Shown piece after piece: positions 14,191-21,847 of a stretch of DNA of 29,068 bases. The translations under genes were made by a program, and so were the position numbers. Position 1 is the first letter of the stretch. Each line of letters opens with the position of its first letter. Origin of the DNA: a virus. A model generated the notes under the pieces. It had not been told where the DNA came from, ran no database searches, and saw only the letters and a list, made by a program, of their open reading frames with translations. The stretch is taken from positions 1 through 29,068 of the IMG/VR virus record IMGVR_UViG_3300042535_000048; one strand, given 5' to 3'.

Positions 14191-15270
14191 TTGGATAATA
14201 AATATAAAATAGAGTTAGTAACTCCTATAAAGATACAAGAAGAGACCACAGATTTAAAAAAAGCTGTAGCCTCCGTTATTGATTTTCCTGAAGATAAACA
14301 AATGGATTTACTTTATTTTACAGCTATTTACGTAACAACTAATACAAACCTCAACAATGCCCATTTCATGCCATCAGAAGTTTTCGCTGCTAAAGGTACA
14401 ATTTCTTCTAAAGCTTTGGACATAGAACATAAAGAATCAGAAATTATAGGCCATTTATATTCATATTCCTTTATAAATAAAGATGGTAGTAAAATAGAGA
14501 ATCAAGAAATGGCTTCTATGGAAAAAGCAGAATTAGATTCTAAAGAGTTTCATGTAGTAGTTGCTGGCGTAATCTATAAAGCAAGATTCCCAGAAATAGC
14601 CCGTGAAGTTTCAGAAGGTAATTGGAAGGTCAGCATGGAGTGTTACTACGGGGGCTATGATGTTAAAATTGGAGATCTTATCCTTAGTGTGCCAGAAGCG
14701 GAGGCACTTGGTCTCACCTCAGCATCGAAAGAAGATGTTCTAGGTAAAGAAGCTAAAGTAATGAAGGCTGGAAAAGAAGTGGCCGCAGGAAAAGTAGCTA
14801 GAGTGCTTAGAAATATTTGTTTTTCCGGTTGCGGAATAGTTAAATCTCCTGCTAATCCTCCTAGTATTATTTTAGAAACAGCTTCCAAAGATGAGGATAT
14901 CATTGTCTTAAATCAAATCGATAATAATGTATCCTCTGTAAAAGAAGACGACAAAAAAGAAAAATCAGAGTTAGTTTATAATGACTCAGTAGGAATGTGT
15001 ATTAGTTTTAAGAAGACTGTTATTGATAATACAAAGAAAACCGGCGCAGATAATGTAATTCATGAGAACTGGTGTGCTTTGTATGATAAAAATTGTACTT
15101 CATCTTCAAGAGACACAACAGATTCAAAATGTAGAAAAACAGTAGAAGCTATGCAGACAGCTAAAGCGTGTGTAAAAGAATTAATGAAAGCAAAAGTAGT
15201 AAAAGATAATCGAAATAACTTAGTTAAGAAGTTAACAGCTTCAATAACCAAAGCAAAAAAAATTCTATAA
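14191..15270 (+). CDS. Prohead (capsid maturation) protease
   Basis: 359 residues from a TTG at 14191. This start is chosen because GGAGG (14178-14182) lies exactly 8 bases upstream; a TTG at 14176 would overlap that site. Residues 1-215 form the protease: FTAIYVTTNTNLNNAHFMP, His80 in LDIEHKESEIIGH and Ser148 in WKVSMECYYGG match the His and Ser of phage S78/herpes-assemblin-like serine proteases. It would cleave scaffold and capsid termini inside the prohead. Residues about 250-359 are a Lys- and Cys-containing extension (MCISF, NWCALYDKNC, SKCRKT) that may be a scaffold-like or substrate-binding tail. Position between portal and scaffold supports the call. Confidence 0.8.
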   Translation: MDNKYKIELVTPIKIQEETTDLKKAVASVIDFPEDKQMDLLYFTAIYVTTNTNLNNAHFMPSEVFAAKGTISSKALDIEHKESEIIGHLYSYSFINKDGSKIENQEMASMEKAELDSKEFHVVVAGVIYKARFPEIAREVSEGNWKVSMECYYGGYDVKIGDLILSVPEAEALGLTSASKEDVLGKEAKVMKAGKEVAAGKVARVLRNICFSGCGIVKSPANPPSIILETASKDEDIIVLNQIDNNVSSVKEDDKKEKSELVYNDSVGMCISFKKTVIDNTKKTGADNVIHENWCALYDKNCTSSSRDTTDSKCRKTVEAMQTAKACVKELMKAKVVKDNRNNLVKKLTASITKAKKIL

Positions 15271-15297
15271 AAATAGAATAGAAAGGAGGAGATTGTT

Positions 15298-15669
15298 ATG
15301 GGTAATTTAGGTCAAGCACAAACAGGCACTTTAAACAGTACACCTAAGGTAGTTGCACTCAAAGGTTCTGACAGAAATGCCGCTATTTACAAAGTAAAGG
15401 GTAGTAATAGCACTACACCGTTGTTGTGGTCAGACATGGTTTCTATGTCAGGCACCACCTGTGTAATTGCAAGTGGTACAAGTTATAATGGTATGGATTT
15501 AGCTACCTATGGTACAGTAGTGGTAACACCTAAGAGCGATACTGGGGCAGTTCGTTATTGGGTTGACCAGAATACTTCTACCAATGTTGTAAGTATTAAA
15601 TCTTCAGGTTCAATTTCAAATGTTAATTTTAATGTACTTTGTATGCTTGGAGATCACGCATCTTTATAA
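15298..15669 (+). CDS. Small probable virion (capsid-associated) protein
   Basis: 123 residues. Nearly the whole chain is Ser/Thr/Val/Gly-rich with short beta strands (PKVVALKGSDRNAAIYKV, GTTCVIASGTSYNGMDLA, YGTVVVTPKSDTGAVRYW, NVVSIKSSGSISNVNF). There is no membrane segment or enzyme motif. AAAGGAGGAG precedes the ATG at good distance, so expression is likely strong. The position between protease and scaffold fits a small head protein, such as decoration or head fibre. A 96-base gap follows that holds no gene or clear hairpin, only the AAGGAGG site of the scaffold gene. Family unknown. Confidence 0.65.
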   Translation: MGNLGQAQTGTLNSTPKVVALKGSDRNAAIYKVKGSNSTTPLLWSDMVSMSGTTCVIASGTSYNGMDLATYGTVVVTPKSDTGAVRYWVDQNTSTNVVSIKSSGSISNVNFNVLCMLGDHASL

Positions 15670-15765
15670 GCATTAAATAAAAAAAGGAAAAGGAAATAGA
15701 AAATTATCTATATAAGGTTGGTATCAAAAATAGGTAACTAAACAAAATTAAGGAGGTATTTAGAT

Positions 15766-16482
15766 ATGATTGATGAAAAACTAAAAGATGATATTAAGGC
15801 ACTTGTGGCCTCGATATTTTCTGAGAAAGAAGACCTTGATGTCCGTAAAAAGACTGAAGAGGCTCTTAACAAATCAGCAGAAACAATCAATGATCTAACT
15901 GAGGCCCTAGAAGCCAAAAATGTTAGCGTTGAGGAAGCATCAAAGAAAGCCGTAGAGCTAGAGGCTTCTGTAACTTCACTCAAAGTAGAGCTTGAGGCAG
16001 CCCGAAAAGAGAAAGAAGAAGCAGACCAAAAGTTTGAAAAGGCCAACAATGAGTTGCTTGCTATAGCCAAAGAAAAAACCGCTAATGAGAGAATGTCCAC
16101 TCTTGAAACATCTGGTGTAGTTAGGACCGATAAAGCAAGTCAGAAAGCTAAAGTAGCTGATATGACTGAAGATGAATTTGCTGCTTATAAAGATGAACTT
16201 GTATCAATTAAAGCAGATGTTCTAAAGAGTTTGGAAGAGGCTGCTAAAATTGAAGCAGATAAACTAGCCGCTGAGAAAGCTGCTGCTGATAAAGCCGCCG
16301 CTGCCGCAGCTGCTGGTGACACTGGGGATGCTGACATTAAAACTCCTCCAGCTAATGTAGATACCAAGGGTGCTGAGAACGCAGCTCTAAATTTGGAATC
16401 TGCAAGTAATGACATGGTATCAAAATATGCAGCCCTCGGTGCCGCTATGGCAGCGTCAATGAAAGCTGAGTCTAAAAAATAA
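15766..16482 (+). CDS. Capsid scaffolding protein
   Basis: 238 residues. Residues 1-115 are an almost continuous charged coiled coil (LKDDIKALVASIFSEKEDLD, ELEASVTSLKVELEAARKEK). Residues 125-170 are acidic and helical, 165-185 an Ala/Lys run ending in AAAAAAA, then a Gly/Asp/Pro linker and a C-terminal helix (MVSKYAALGAAMAASMKAE). Such a highly helical, Ala/Glu/Lys-rich protein directly between protease and capsid genes is typical of internal scaffolds, which shape the prohead through their C-terminal helix and are then degraded. AAGGAGG lies just upstream of the ATG. Codon use is more GC-rich than in early genes, in keeping with high expression. Confidence 0.8.
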   Translation: MIDEKLKDDIKALVASIFSEKEDLDVRKKTEEALNKSAETINDLTEALEAKNVSVEEASKKAVELEASVTSLKVELEAARKEKEEADQKFEKANNELLAIAKEKTANERMSTLETSGVVRTDKASQKAKVADMTEDEFAAYKDELVSIKADVLKSLEEAAKIEADKLAAEKAAADKAAAAAAAGDTGDADIKTPPANVDTKGAENAALNLESASNDMVSKYAALGAAMAASMKAESKK

Positions 16483-16509
16483 TAATGATGTTTAAGGAGG
16501 AAATATAAT

Positions 16510-17160
16510 ATGTTTATACCAAGACATCCCGTTGTAGAGAATCAATTTTGTCAGTATGTTGCACAGACCGGTACCGGTTCCGCTGGTGTTGGTGGTGTGG
16601 TAGCATATGCTGGTTCAGTTATCAAGTTGAAGACTGATGCAGCTAATCAAGAATCACAGATTTCAAAAATGGCCCATGGTGATAGTGGTACCGTTCCTTT
16701 CGGCTTTTTGATGCAGAAAGTTAAGACCGGTTATCATCAAGTACATCCTACCGGATTCGTTATGCCTGGTGACCTAGGTTCAAGTGATGCTATTGCTCAG
16801 GCTTCTTATGATGCTAATGGTAATATCACTGGTACCAAAGCAGTTCCAGTTGGTGTAGCTCATCTCGGTATTTATGATACAGTTCATTACATTTGTAAGA
16901 TGACAGCCAGTGTAGTTCAGGCCGGTGACGGTATGGACCCTGGTGATAATCTTCTTGCTGCTGCCGATGAAGCTAAAGTAACCAACAATGCTACAAACGC
17001 TTCTACTGGTGTAGCAGCTGACGATAAAGCCAATGGCTCTTACGTTGCAGGTTGTACTACAGTTGTAGCGCGCGTAATGAAGGGCGCAAGTGTTGCTAAG
17101 TGTCAGGCTAACTTTGCTAATACTACACTTTACCCAATTAGAATTAAGTTGTTAGTATAA
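16510..17160 (+). CDS. Probable head decoration protein
   Basis: 216 residues. The sequence is Gly/Ala/Val/Thr-rich and beta-type throughout (GTGSAGVGGVVAYAGSVIKL, MQKVKTGYHQVHPTGFVMPG, AVPVGVAHLGIYDTVHYICK, GCTTVVARVMKGASV). The opening FIPRHPVVENQF and lack of enzyme motifs suggest a structural role. It lies between scaffold and major capsid genes, where many phages encode the decoration (cementing) protein. TAAGGAGG precedes the ATG. Codon use matches the capsid gene, implying abundant expression. It is not a second HK97-type capsid protein by motif or length. The call is based on context and style. Confidence 0.65.
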   Translation: MFIPRHPVVENQFCQYVAQTGTGSAGVGGVVAYAGSVIKLKTDAANQESQISKMAHGDSGTVPFGFLMQKVKTGYHQVHPTGFVMPGDLGSSDAIAQASYDANGNITGTKAVPVGVAHLGIYDTVHYICKMTASVVQAGDGMDPGDNLLAAADEAKVTNNATNASTGVAADDKANGSYVAGCTTVVARVMKGASVAKCQANFANTTLYPIRIKLLV

Positions 17161-17169
17161 TTTAAACTT

Positions 17170-17193
17170 GGATTAAAGCTCAATAGAGCATCC
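17170..17193 (+). promoter_or_regulatory. Short bulged hairpin ahead of the capsid gene
   Basis: GGAT (17170-17173) and GCTC (17178-17181) can pair with GAGC and ATCC (17186-17193) around an AATA loop, leaving a TAAA bulge. No T tract follows. It may stabilise or mark processing of the capsid mRNA leader; weak evidence. Confidence 0.25.
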
Positions 17194-17226
17194 AAAACTA
17201 AATAACAATTAAGGAGGAATTTAATT

Positions 17227-18297
17227 ATGGAAAGAAAAGAAATGCAGGACCTTTTTAAGGCTACTGCTGAAATGCACACCCCAGAAGGACAGGCTGCGTA
17301 TAGAGCTTTTGCTGCTGCTCTTACCACCCCTATTCTTCAGAAGATTGAACTTGAGTCAATTATGCGTCAATTGTTTGCTGTAGAGCGTTTAGCTCCAGGC
17401 GCACAGGCCGTTTATCCAGTAGCTGAGGATTTTGAGATCCCAGTATGGGTTCTACCTGGTCTAGGTTATATGGCTCAGAACTTCATCGAAGGTATTGGTG
17501 AAGAGGTATTCGTTCCTACATTTACCATCAACGCCTCAGCAGATTGGAAGATCGACTATGCTAGAGATTCTCGTATAGACATACCTTCCAGAGCTGCAGC
17601 CCGCGTAGCTAAAGACTTGTCTAACTACGAAGAGGAGTGCGGTTGGAGAGTAATTCTTCCTGCTGTAACTTCCTCATTCTCTGGTAAGGGCCTTTTAGGT
17701 TCTCGTCCAGCACCTATTTATGAGATTAACCCAGCTTCAACTGGTGCTGGTTATCTTTCAAAAGAACTTGTAAATAAGATGATCGTTGGTTTCAAACGAA
17801 CTGGTCGTACTTTGACCGACCTTTATATTTCCCCAGAAGATGCTGCTGATATTCGTGAATGGACTGAGACCGACATCGATCCAGTAACCAGACGTGAAAT
17901 CTTCCAAGCTTCTGGTATGGGTAAGATTTGGAACGTTACCCTTCATGAAGTTCAGCACCTAGGTGCAACTGGACTTTATAATATCAACGGTAATGCCGCT
18001 GAGTATGGTAAGTTTATTGCTGATGGTGGTGATGTGTATAATTCCTACACCATTGAGAATCCCAACTTGACCAACTCTGACGGTACCATCAATACTCTTG
18101 GTGAGACTCAGATTCTTGGTTTTGATATGACAACCAACGATTCTCTGGTCATGCCTATACGACGCGAGTTTGAAGCCCACGACGATCCAACCCTTCTTCG
18201 TTCCCAGAAGCAAGGATTTTTTGGGTCTGCAGTTTTGGGTTTTGCGTGTTTGGATTCACGTATGATGGGTATGGGTATTATAGATAGGTCTCTATAA
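17227..18297 (+). CDS. Major capsid protein (HK97 fold)
   Basis: 356 residues. The N-terminal helix (ERKEMQDLFKATAEMHTPEG) and the segment LTTPILQKIELESIMRQLFA lead to the E-loop region (VYPVAEDFEIPVWVLPGLGY). A spine-helix-like segment (ARVAKDLSNYEEECGWRVIL) and the A-domain (YISPEDAADIREWTETDID) follow, then the C-terminal strands. I recognise the pattern from a family of phage major capsid proteins. The lack of a long N-terminal delta domain fits the separate scaffold. It has the strongest context in the window: protease, scaffold and decoration upstream, a strong terminator immediately downstream, and AAGGAGG at the start. Codons ending in C are enriched (ATC, ACC, AAC, TTC), as in highly expressed phage genes. 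Confidence 0.9.
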   Translation: MERKEMQDLFKATAEMHTPEGQAAYRAFAAALTTPILQKIELESIMRQLFAVERLAPGAQAVYPVAEDFEIPVWVLPGLGYMAQNFIEGIGEEVFVPTFTINASADWKIDYARDSRIDIPSRAAARVAKDLSNYEEECGWRVILPAVTSSFSGKGLLGSRPAPIYEINPASTGAGYLSKELVNKMIVGFKRTGRTLTDLYISPEDAADIREWTETDIDPVTRREIFQASGMGKIWNVTLHEVQHLGATGLYNINGNAAEYGKFIADGGDVYNSYTIENPNLTNSDGTINTLGETQILGFDMTTNDSLVMPIRREFEAHDDPTLLRSQKQGFFGSAVLGFACLDSRMMGMGIIDRSL

Positions 18298-18317
18298 TTT
18301 TTAAAGGTTTAAATAAT

Positions 18318-18360
18318 ATACCCCATAATATTCTTAATTGAATATTATGGGGTATTTTTT
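18318..18360 (+). terminator. Rho-independent terminator after the capsid gene
   Basis: A perfect 16-bp inverted repeat (left arm 18318-18333, right arm 18340-18355, core ACCCCATAAT) with a TTAATT loop is followed by a run of T. It ends the head operon and would limit read-through from the abundant capsid transcript. Confidence 0.92.
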
Positions 18361-18377
18361 ATCAACAACCCTTTACA

Positions 18378-18392
18378 AATTAACTAACCTTC
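18378..18392 (+). repeat. Intergenic 15-base motif, copy after the capsid terminator
   Basis: AATTAACTAACCTTC, identical to 14135-14149. It lies between the terminator and the AGGAGG of the next gene. See the copy ahead of the protease for the shared flank. Confidence 0.3.
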
Positions 18393-18411
18393 CTATTGTT
18401 TAGGAGGATAA

Positions 18412-18759
18412 ATGATAATTAAATTTTTATGTGGAATCATAGTAGTAGAGGCTATAACCGAACTCATTACCAAGTCGGAGATATTTAGTCCAATCAGAGA
18501 ATTCTTCTTTAATAGAAGAGATAAAAAGTTTTTTAATTTTATTTTTAATGCTCTCGATTGTGCCTACTGTTCCTCTGTCTGGGTAGGTTTTTTTATAGCA
18601 ACTTTGTATTTAACAGGAATATATGAGAATTTGACTTGGTTGTTCTACGGACTAATATTACACAGGATGTCAAATCTATTTCATTTTATGATAGATTTAT
18701 TTAAAGTACATTCTCGTGAGGATTTTGGTCCATTACTGGAAAAGGGAAAAGATTTATAA
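18412..18759 (+). CDS. Small membrane protein with CxxC-S-VW motif (DUF1360-like)
   Basis: 115 residues. Hydrophobic segments occur at about 2-18 (IIKFLCGIIVVEAITEL), 55-70 (VWVGFFIATLYLTGIY) and 74-84. The motif LDCAYCSSVWVG (Cys50, Cys53) resembles the conserved C-x-x-C-x-x-x-W of DUF1360-type membrane proteins, which recur in phages with unknown role. AGGAGG precedes the ATG. It is the first gene after the capsid terminator. It is likely an inner-membrane protein of the infected host rather than a virion part. A holin is conceivable but the CxxC motif argues against a simple one. Confidence 0.65.
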   Translation: MIIKFLCGIIVVEAITELITKSEIFSPIREFFFNRRDKKFFNFIFNALDCAYCSSVWVGFFIATLYLTGIYENLTWLFYGLILHRMSNLFHFMIDLFKVHSREDFGPLLEKGKDL

Positions 18760-18781
18760 ATACTAGAAAAGGAGACGTGTT

Positions 18782-19309
18782 ATGAAAGGTTATATCAAAA
18801 ATGTAGCATCAGGTTGGACCCACGCATTTAAAAGAGCAGTAGGTCCAGGACAAGAGATCACCTTGGACGAGTTGTATAAGCAGTACGGAGATAAGCACAA
18901 CTTGAAAGAAGGTCAGGAGTTCGTAGATTGGCTTAAGAATGTTAAGATTAAGAACTCTGATAGGTGGAAGATTGTTTGTGAAGATTTTAACGCAGTAAAA
19001 GAATCAAGCACGGAGGTAGAAGTTCTTAGTGAGTCCCCAAAGAATGAAGAGGTTACCGTAGCTAAAAGTGAGAAAAAAGTCCGAGTTACCAGGAAGAACG
19101 AAGGTGTTACCCCGATTGTCCAAAAAGAATTAACTTCTCACCATATAGCATCAATGACCCCAAGGCAAGCTAAGCCTGTACTACCAAAGATTAATGATTT
19201 AAACATGTTGAAGTATGCTTTATCTGAAGCTAACCCAAAGGCAGGCAGCGATGAACTTTGTAGGCTTATCAGGAAGCGAGTGGATGAATTACAAATGACA
19301 GCTAGGTAA
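18782..19309 (+). CDS. Virion or head-completion protein of unknown function
   Basis: 175 residues. The N-terminal 75 residues form a compact domain (MKGYIKNVASGWTHAFKRAV, EITLDELYKQYGDKHNL, EFVDWLKNVK, DRWKIV) that looks like a short phage structural domain I have a sense of but cannot name. A Ser/Glu/Lys/Val linker (about 78-115) follows, and a helical C-terminus (LNMLKYALSEANPKAGSDEL, then LIRKRVDELQ). AAAGGAG precedes the ATG. The position between capsid and fibre genes suggests a neck or head-completion part. A 66-base gap follows without a hairpin. Confidence 0.6.
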   Translation: MKGYIKNVASGWTHAFKRAVGPGQEITLDELYKQYGDKHNLKEGQEFVDWLKNVKIKNSDRWKIVCEDFNAVKESSTEVEVLSESPKNEEVTVAKSEKKVRVTRKNEGVTPIVQKELTSHHIASMTPRQAKPVLPKINDLNMLKYALSEANPKAGSDELCRLIRKRVDELQMTAR

Positions 19310-19375
19310 TTTTAAGTATTTTTATTAAAGTTCTTTAGTTGTTGTTTCATAATAAACTCATAGGAGGAAGAGACA

Positions 19376-20677
19376 ATGGCTGATAGAAGCTTATTAAGGC
19401 AGTTAGAGCAAATCAGACGTTCTGCCACATATGACGATGCTGTTACTGATGTTAATACATCAGATGTAGCCGAACCTACAGTATCGGGATCACTAGAAGC
19501 GGATCTAAATGTTCTTCGTACTTTAGTAAAAGGTATGAAGGGCACTACTAATTGGTATGATGATTTAGGTAAATATTTTGATCCTACCAATACAACTAGT
19601 GGCACAGCGGAAACTAAAGACTTAAAATTAAGTAATTTAAAAAATAACACTCTTGATTCTAAGACTGTTATTGTAGCGGTAACAGATGATAATTCAGGTT
19701 CTGGTTATACAGTGTCTGGAACATCAGCTGGTGTATTAGTTAATGTGGCTACAGCTTATGCTACTCCAACTAATATTACAGGTTTACCTATCTTCGCCAG
19801 CACTGCTAATACAGGTAGTTACTGGGATGAAGGCGGAAATGATCGTGTAGTTAGAGTAGACATAGTTAATATGGCTACTGACACCGAAGTTCAGGATGCT
19901 AGTGGTAATACCATTTATGCTAAAATGATTGATGGTGCTGACAATGGTGGTACTGGTACTGGTGTAGATGTTTATATGGCATTTTATGCCAATGGTTCTA
20001 CTTGTGATTTAGCTACAGTATCTGGTGGAACCCCAGCTACAGTTAAATTTGTTTATCCAGTTAGAAAACAAATGTCAGCTATGAATGAGTGGGACTGGAT
20101 GAGGACTAATTTTATTAGTTCTTGGGACGGTGACGTTGAGTTGATGGAAGATATTCAAAACTTGTGGGCTTTCATCGGGTCTACAGATGGTACTGAGGAC
20201 GCTTCTTGGACAAATACCACATCTAGTTTTGTTTTAGCTAGCAATCCAGATAATTTGCGAGCCGCAATAGATTTAATTAATACAGCTATTGGTAGCCGTG
20301 ATTTTACTAATGACAACTACCTTACCGACGGACAGAGCCTAACAGCTTCATTAGATGCTCTGAACGTTCAGTTAAAAACAGCCATGAATGATATAGCTAA
20401 TATTTCTGGTGATAAGTATGTTGAATCAGTTGCTGTAACTATCGTTAAAAATACTGAACATACATTACCAGCTGGTTTGACTTATACACCAATATCTACA
20501 GCAGGGCAAGAAGGTAAGAACATGGATGTCTATATAGATGGTCAGTTATTAGCTGCTGATACTGGTGTAGCTGGTGTTAATGCTGATAGGGATTACGGCG
20601 AAACCACTACTTCTGGCATCACATTCCGATTTAATGTTCAGGCAGGAAGAAATATTACTTACAATATTAGAAAATAA
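19376..20677 (+). CDS. Large beta-rich virion protein (head or tail fibre-like)
   Basis: 433 residues. A short N-terminal helix (SLLRQLEQIRRSATYDDAV) is followed by a helical segment (LEADLNVLRTLVKGMKGT) with NWYDDLGKYFDP. A long Thr/Gly/Asp/Val-rich beta region (about 85-230) comes next, then a mixed region with EWDWMRTNFISSWDGD and LNVQLKTAMNDI. The C-terminal beta domain (about 350-433: VESVAVTIVKNTEHTLPAG, MDVYIDGQLL, ITFRFNVQAGRNITYNI) resembles small domains that start many phage fibre-block proteins. There is no enzyme motif. AGGAGGAAG lies upstream of the ATG. It is probably an adaptor or fibre-attachment protein of the virion; assignment to head or tail is not possible. Confidence 0.65.
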   Translation: MADRSLLRQLEQIRRSATYDDAVTDVNTSDVAEPTVSGSLEADLNVLRTLVKGMKGTTNWYDDLGKYFDPTNTTSGTAETKDLKLSNLKNNTLDSKTVIVAVTDDNSGSGYTVSGTSAGVLVNVATAYATPTNITGLPIFASTANTGSYWDEGGNDRVVRVDIVNMATDTEVQDASGNTIYAKMIDGADNGGTGTGVDVYMAFYANGSTCDLATVSGGTPATVKFVYPVRKQMSAMNEWDWMRTNFISSWDGDVELMEDIQNLWAFIGSTDGTEDASWTNTTSSFVLASNPDNLRAAIDLINTAIGSRDFTNDNYLTDGQSLTASLDALNVQLKTAMNDIANISGDKYVESVAVTIVKNTEHTLPAGLTYTPISTAGQEGKNMDVYIDGQLLAADTGVAGVNADRDYGETTTSGITFRFNVQAGRNITYNIRK

Positions 20678-20690
20678 TGATTAATGGCTG

Positions 20691-20725
20691 GACGCCCTAG
20701 GGCAAAACCCCTAGGGTGTCTTGTT
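20691..20725 (+). terminator. Rho-independent terminator-like hairpin
   Basis: GACGCCCTAGGG (20691-20702) pairs with CCCTAGGGTGTC (20709-20720) over 12 bp with one G-T wobble and a 6-base loop, followed by TTGTT. The GC-rich stem is strong; the T tail is short. It lies 13 bases after the virion gene. Confidence 0.75.
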
Positions 20726-20739
20726 ATAAAGGAGATTTT

Positions 20740-21075
20740 ATGGAAAGAGCTGAAGGAAATATACTTAGGCAGGTTATAGATAAAGCAAGTGACAATGAGG
20801 CCATTTCTAAAGCTGAGGCCGGCTTCGTAACAATGTTAGTAGAAAGATTTAGAAGTGATATAGATAAAAAACAAAAAACATTAATGATGCTCCAAGGGGA
20901 GATAGCCCAACTTAAAAATAATGAACAAATCATAATAAATTTATTAGAGAATATTATGGCAGCCAGTGAGCGGGATAAAGCTCGTCAAGAGACAATGGCT
21001 AGATTAAAAGCCGCCAGGGAAGATAATCCACAGGAAGAAGTTAAAGACATTCCTGAAGAAAATATAGAAAAATAA
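20740..21075 (+). CDS. Small coiled-coil protein
   Basis: 111 residues from the ATG at 20740, which follows AAAGGAG at good distance. An in-frame GTG at 20716 lies inside the terminator stem and is rejected. The chain is almost wholly helical: an N-terminal region (AEGNILRQVIDKASDNEAIS), then a coiled coil at about 35-90 (LVERFRSDIDKKQKTLMMLQ, LKNNEQIIINLLENIMAASE), and an acidic Pro/Glu tail. No family is recognised. The position between the terminator and the fibre-repeat genes suggests a fibre-assembly chaperone or a structural spacer, but this rests on context only. Confidence 0.65.
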   Translation: MERAEGNILRQVIDKASDNEAISKAEAGFVTMLVERFRSDIDKKQKTLMMLQGEIAQLKNNEQIIINLLENIMAASERDKARQETMARLKAAREDNPQEEVKDIPEENIEK

Positions 21076-21093
21076 GAATAATTAGGTGCTACT

Positions 21094-21348
21094 ATGATAG
21101 TATTAAGAAAACCAAAAAGATCTTCTTTAATAGCTATCAACAAAGAATTATCCGGCGCTAAAGATGGATCTAATAAAACTTTTAATACGCCAAGTAATTA
21201 TAAATCTGGGCAAATAGCAGTTAAATATAATGGACAAGTTCTTACCACAACAGATTTTTTAGAATCTAATTCTAATGAAATCGTTCTGATTTATGCATCC
21301 CCAAAAGATAATGAGACTTTAACAGCCACCTATGAGATTGAGGTTTAA
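21094..21348 (+). CDS. Small fibre-block virion protein
   Basis: 84 residues. A basic N-terminus (MIVLRKPKRSS) is followed by a compact beta domain: NKELSGAKDGSNKTFNTPSN, IAVKYNGQVLTTTDFLES, EIVLIYASPKDNETLTATYE. This style of domain (an extended strand, a small loop with Y-N-G-Q, and a terminal strand TLTATYEIEV) is common in phage fibre-region proteins. It resembles the C-terminal domain of the 433-residue protein upstream. It ends 3 bases before the next start, and no strong ribosome binding site is visible (only AGGTGCTACT). Probably a minor virion component. Confidence 0.6.
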   Translation: MIVLRKPKRSSLIAINKELSGAKDGSNKTFNTPSNYKSGQIAVKYNGQVLTTTDFLESNSNEIVLIYASPKDNETLTATYEIEV

Positions 21349-21351
21349 TTA

Positions 21352-21837
21352 ATGGCCAGAAGTGTTATAAGAGAAGACCAAGTATTAGATTCTGATTTCC
21401 TATCTGAAGAAGAATTTACCGTTGCATCAGGAGTTTTACAATACCAGATAGACAATAAGTCTGAAATAAATCACACGCACGACGAAAGATACTATACAGA
21501 ACAGGAAGTAGATACCCTAATAAGTGGATCATTGCAGGATTATCTAACCTCTGAAGAGGTAATAACTATCTCTGGTGCATTACAAGAACAGATAGATACA
21601 AAATCAACATCATTTTTAGGACTTACTGATACACCTAATGCTTATTCTGAAGGTGCTTTACTTAAGAGCACAGCTTCAGGTATAGTATTTTCTTCTTATG
21701 AATTTGTAAGGTATTATATAAGTCAAGATATTAATGTCCAAGTTGATGACTACGGTCAATATATAGTAAAAGAGGGGTCGTTAGAACTAGATGGTCTCAT
21801 CGAGTTTGGTCTTGGTGGGATGTTAATAATAGAATAG
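21352..21837 (+). CDS. Tail fibre-type protein with RYYTE repeat
   Basis: 161 residues. After a short N-terminus (ARSVIREDQVLDSDFLSEEE), the chain has the fibre repeat HTHDERYYTEQEVDTLISG (about 41-59) and repeated SGxLQxxID units. A DTP-type motif follows (FLGLTDTPNAYSEGALLKST, then ASGIVFSSYEF), and a beta C-terminus (QYIVKEGSLELDGLIEFGLG). The same repeat types fill the next, larger gene. Such proteins form trimeric, elongated parts of tail or side fibres. The end at TAG is followed by AGGAG for the next gene. It may be a short fibre or an adaptor that joins the long fibre to the virion. Confidence 0.8.
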   Translation: MARSVIREDQVLDSDFLSEEEFTVASGVLQYQIDNKSEINHTHDERYYTEQEVDTLISGSLQDYLTSEEVITISGALQEQIDTKSTSFLGLTDTPNAYSEGALLKSTASGIVFSSYEFVRYYISQDINVQVDDYGQYIVKEGSLELDGLIEFGLGGMLIIE

Positions 21838-21847
21838 GAGACACAAA

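Noticed and set aside
15738-16100. 120-residue minus-strand open frame
   Set aside because: It is antisense to the coiled-coil scaffold gene; Ser/Ala/Phe-rich low-complexity translation is the usual shadow of Glu/Lys/Ala codons.
18372-18399. Possible sigma70 promoter TTTACA and TATTGT with 16-base spacing after the capsid terminator
   Set aside because: Predicted transcription start would fall at or beyond the AGGAGG ribosome binding site, leaving no usable leader; the -10 match is only four of six.
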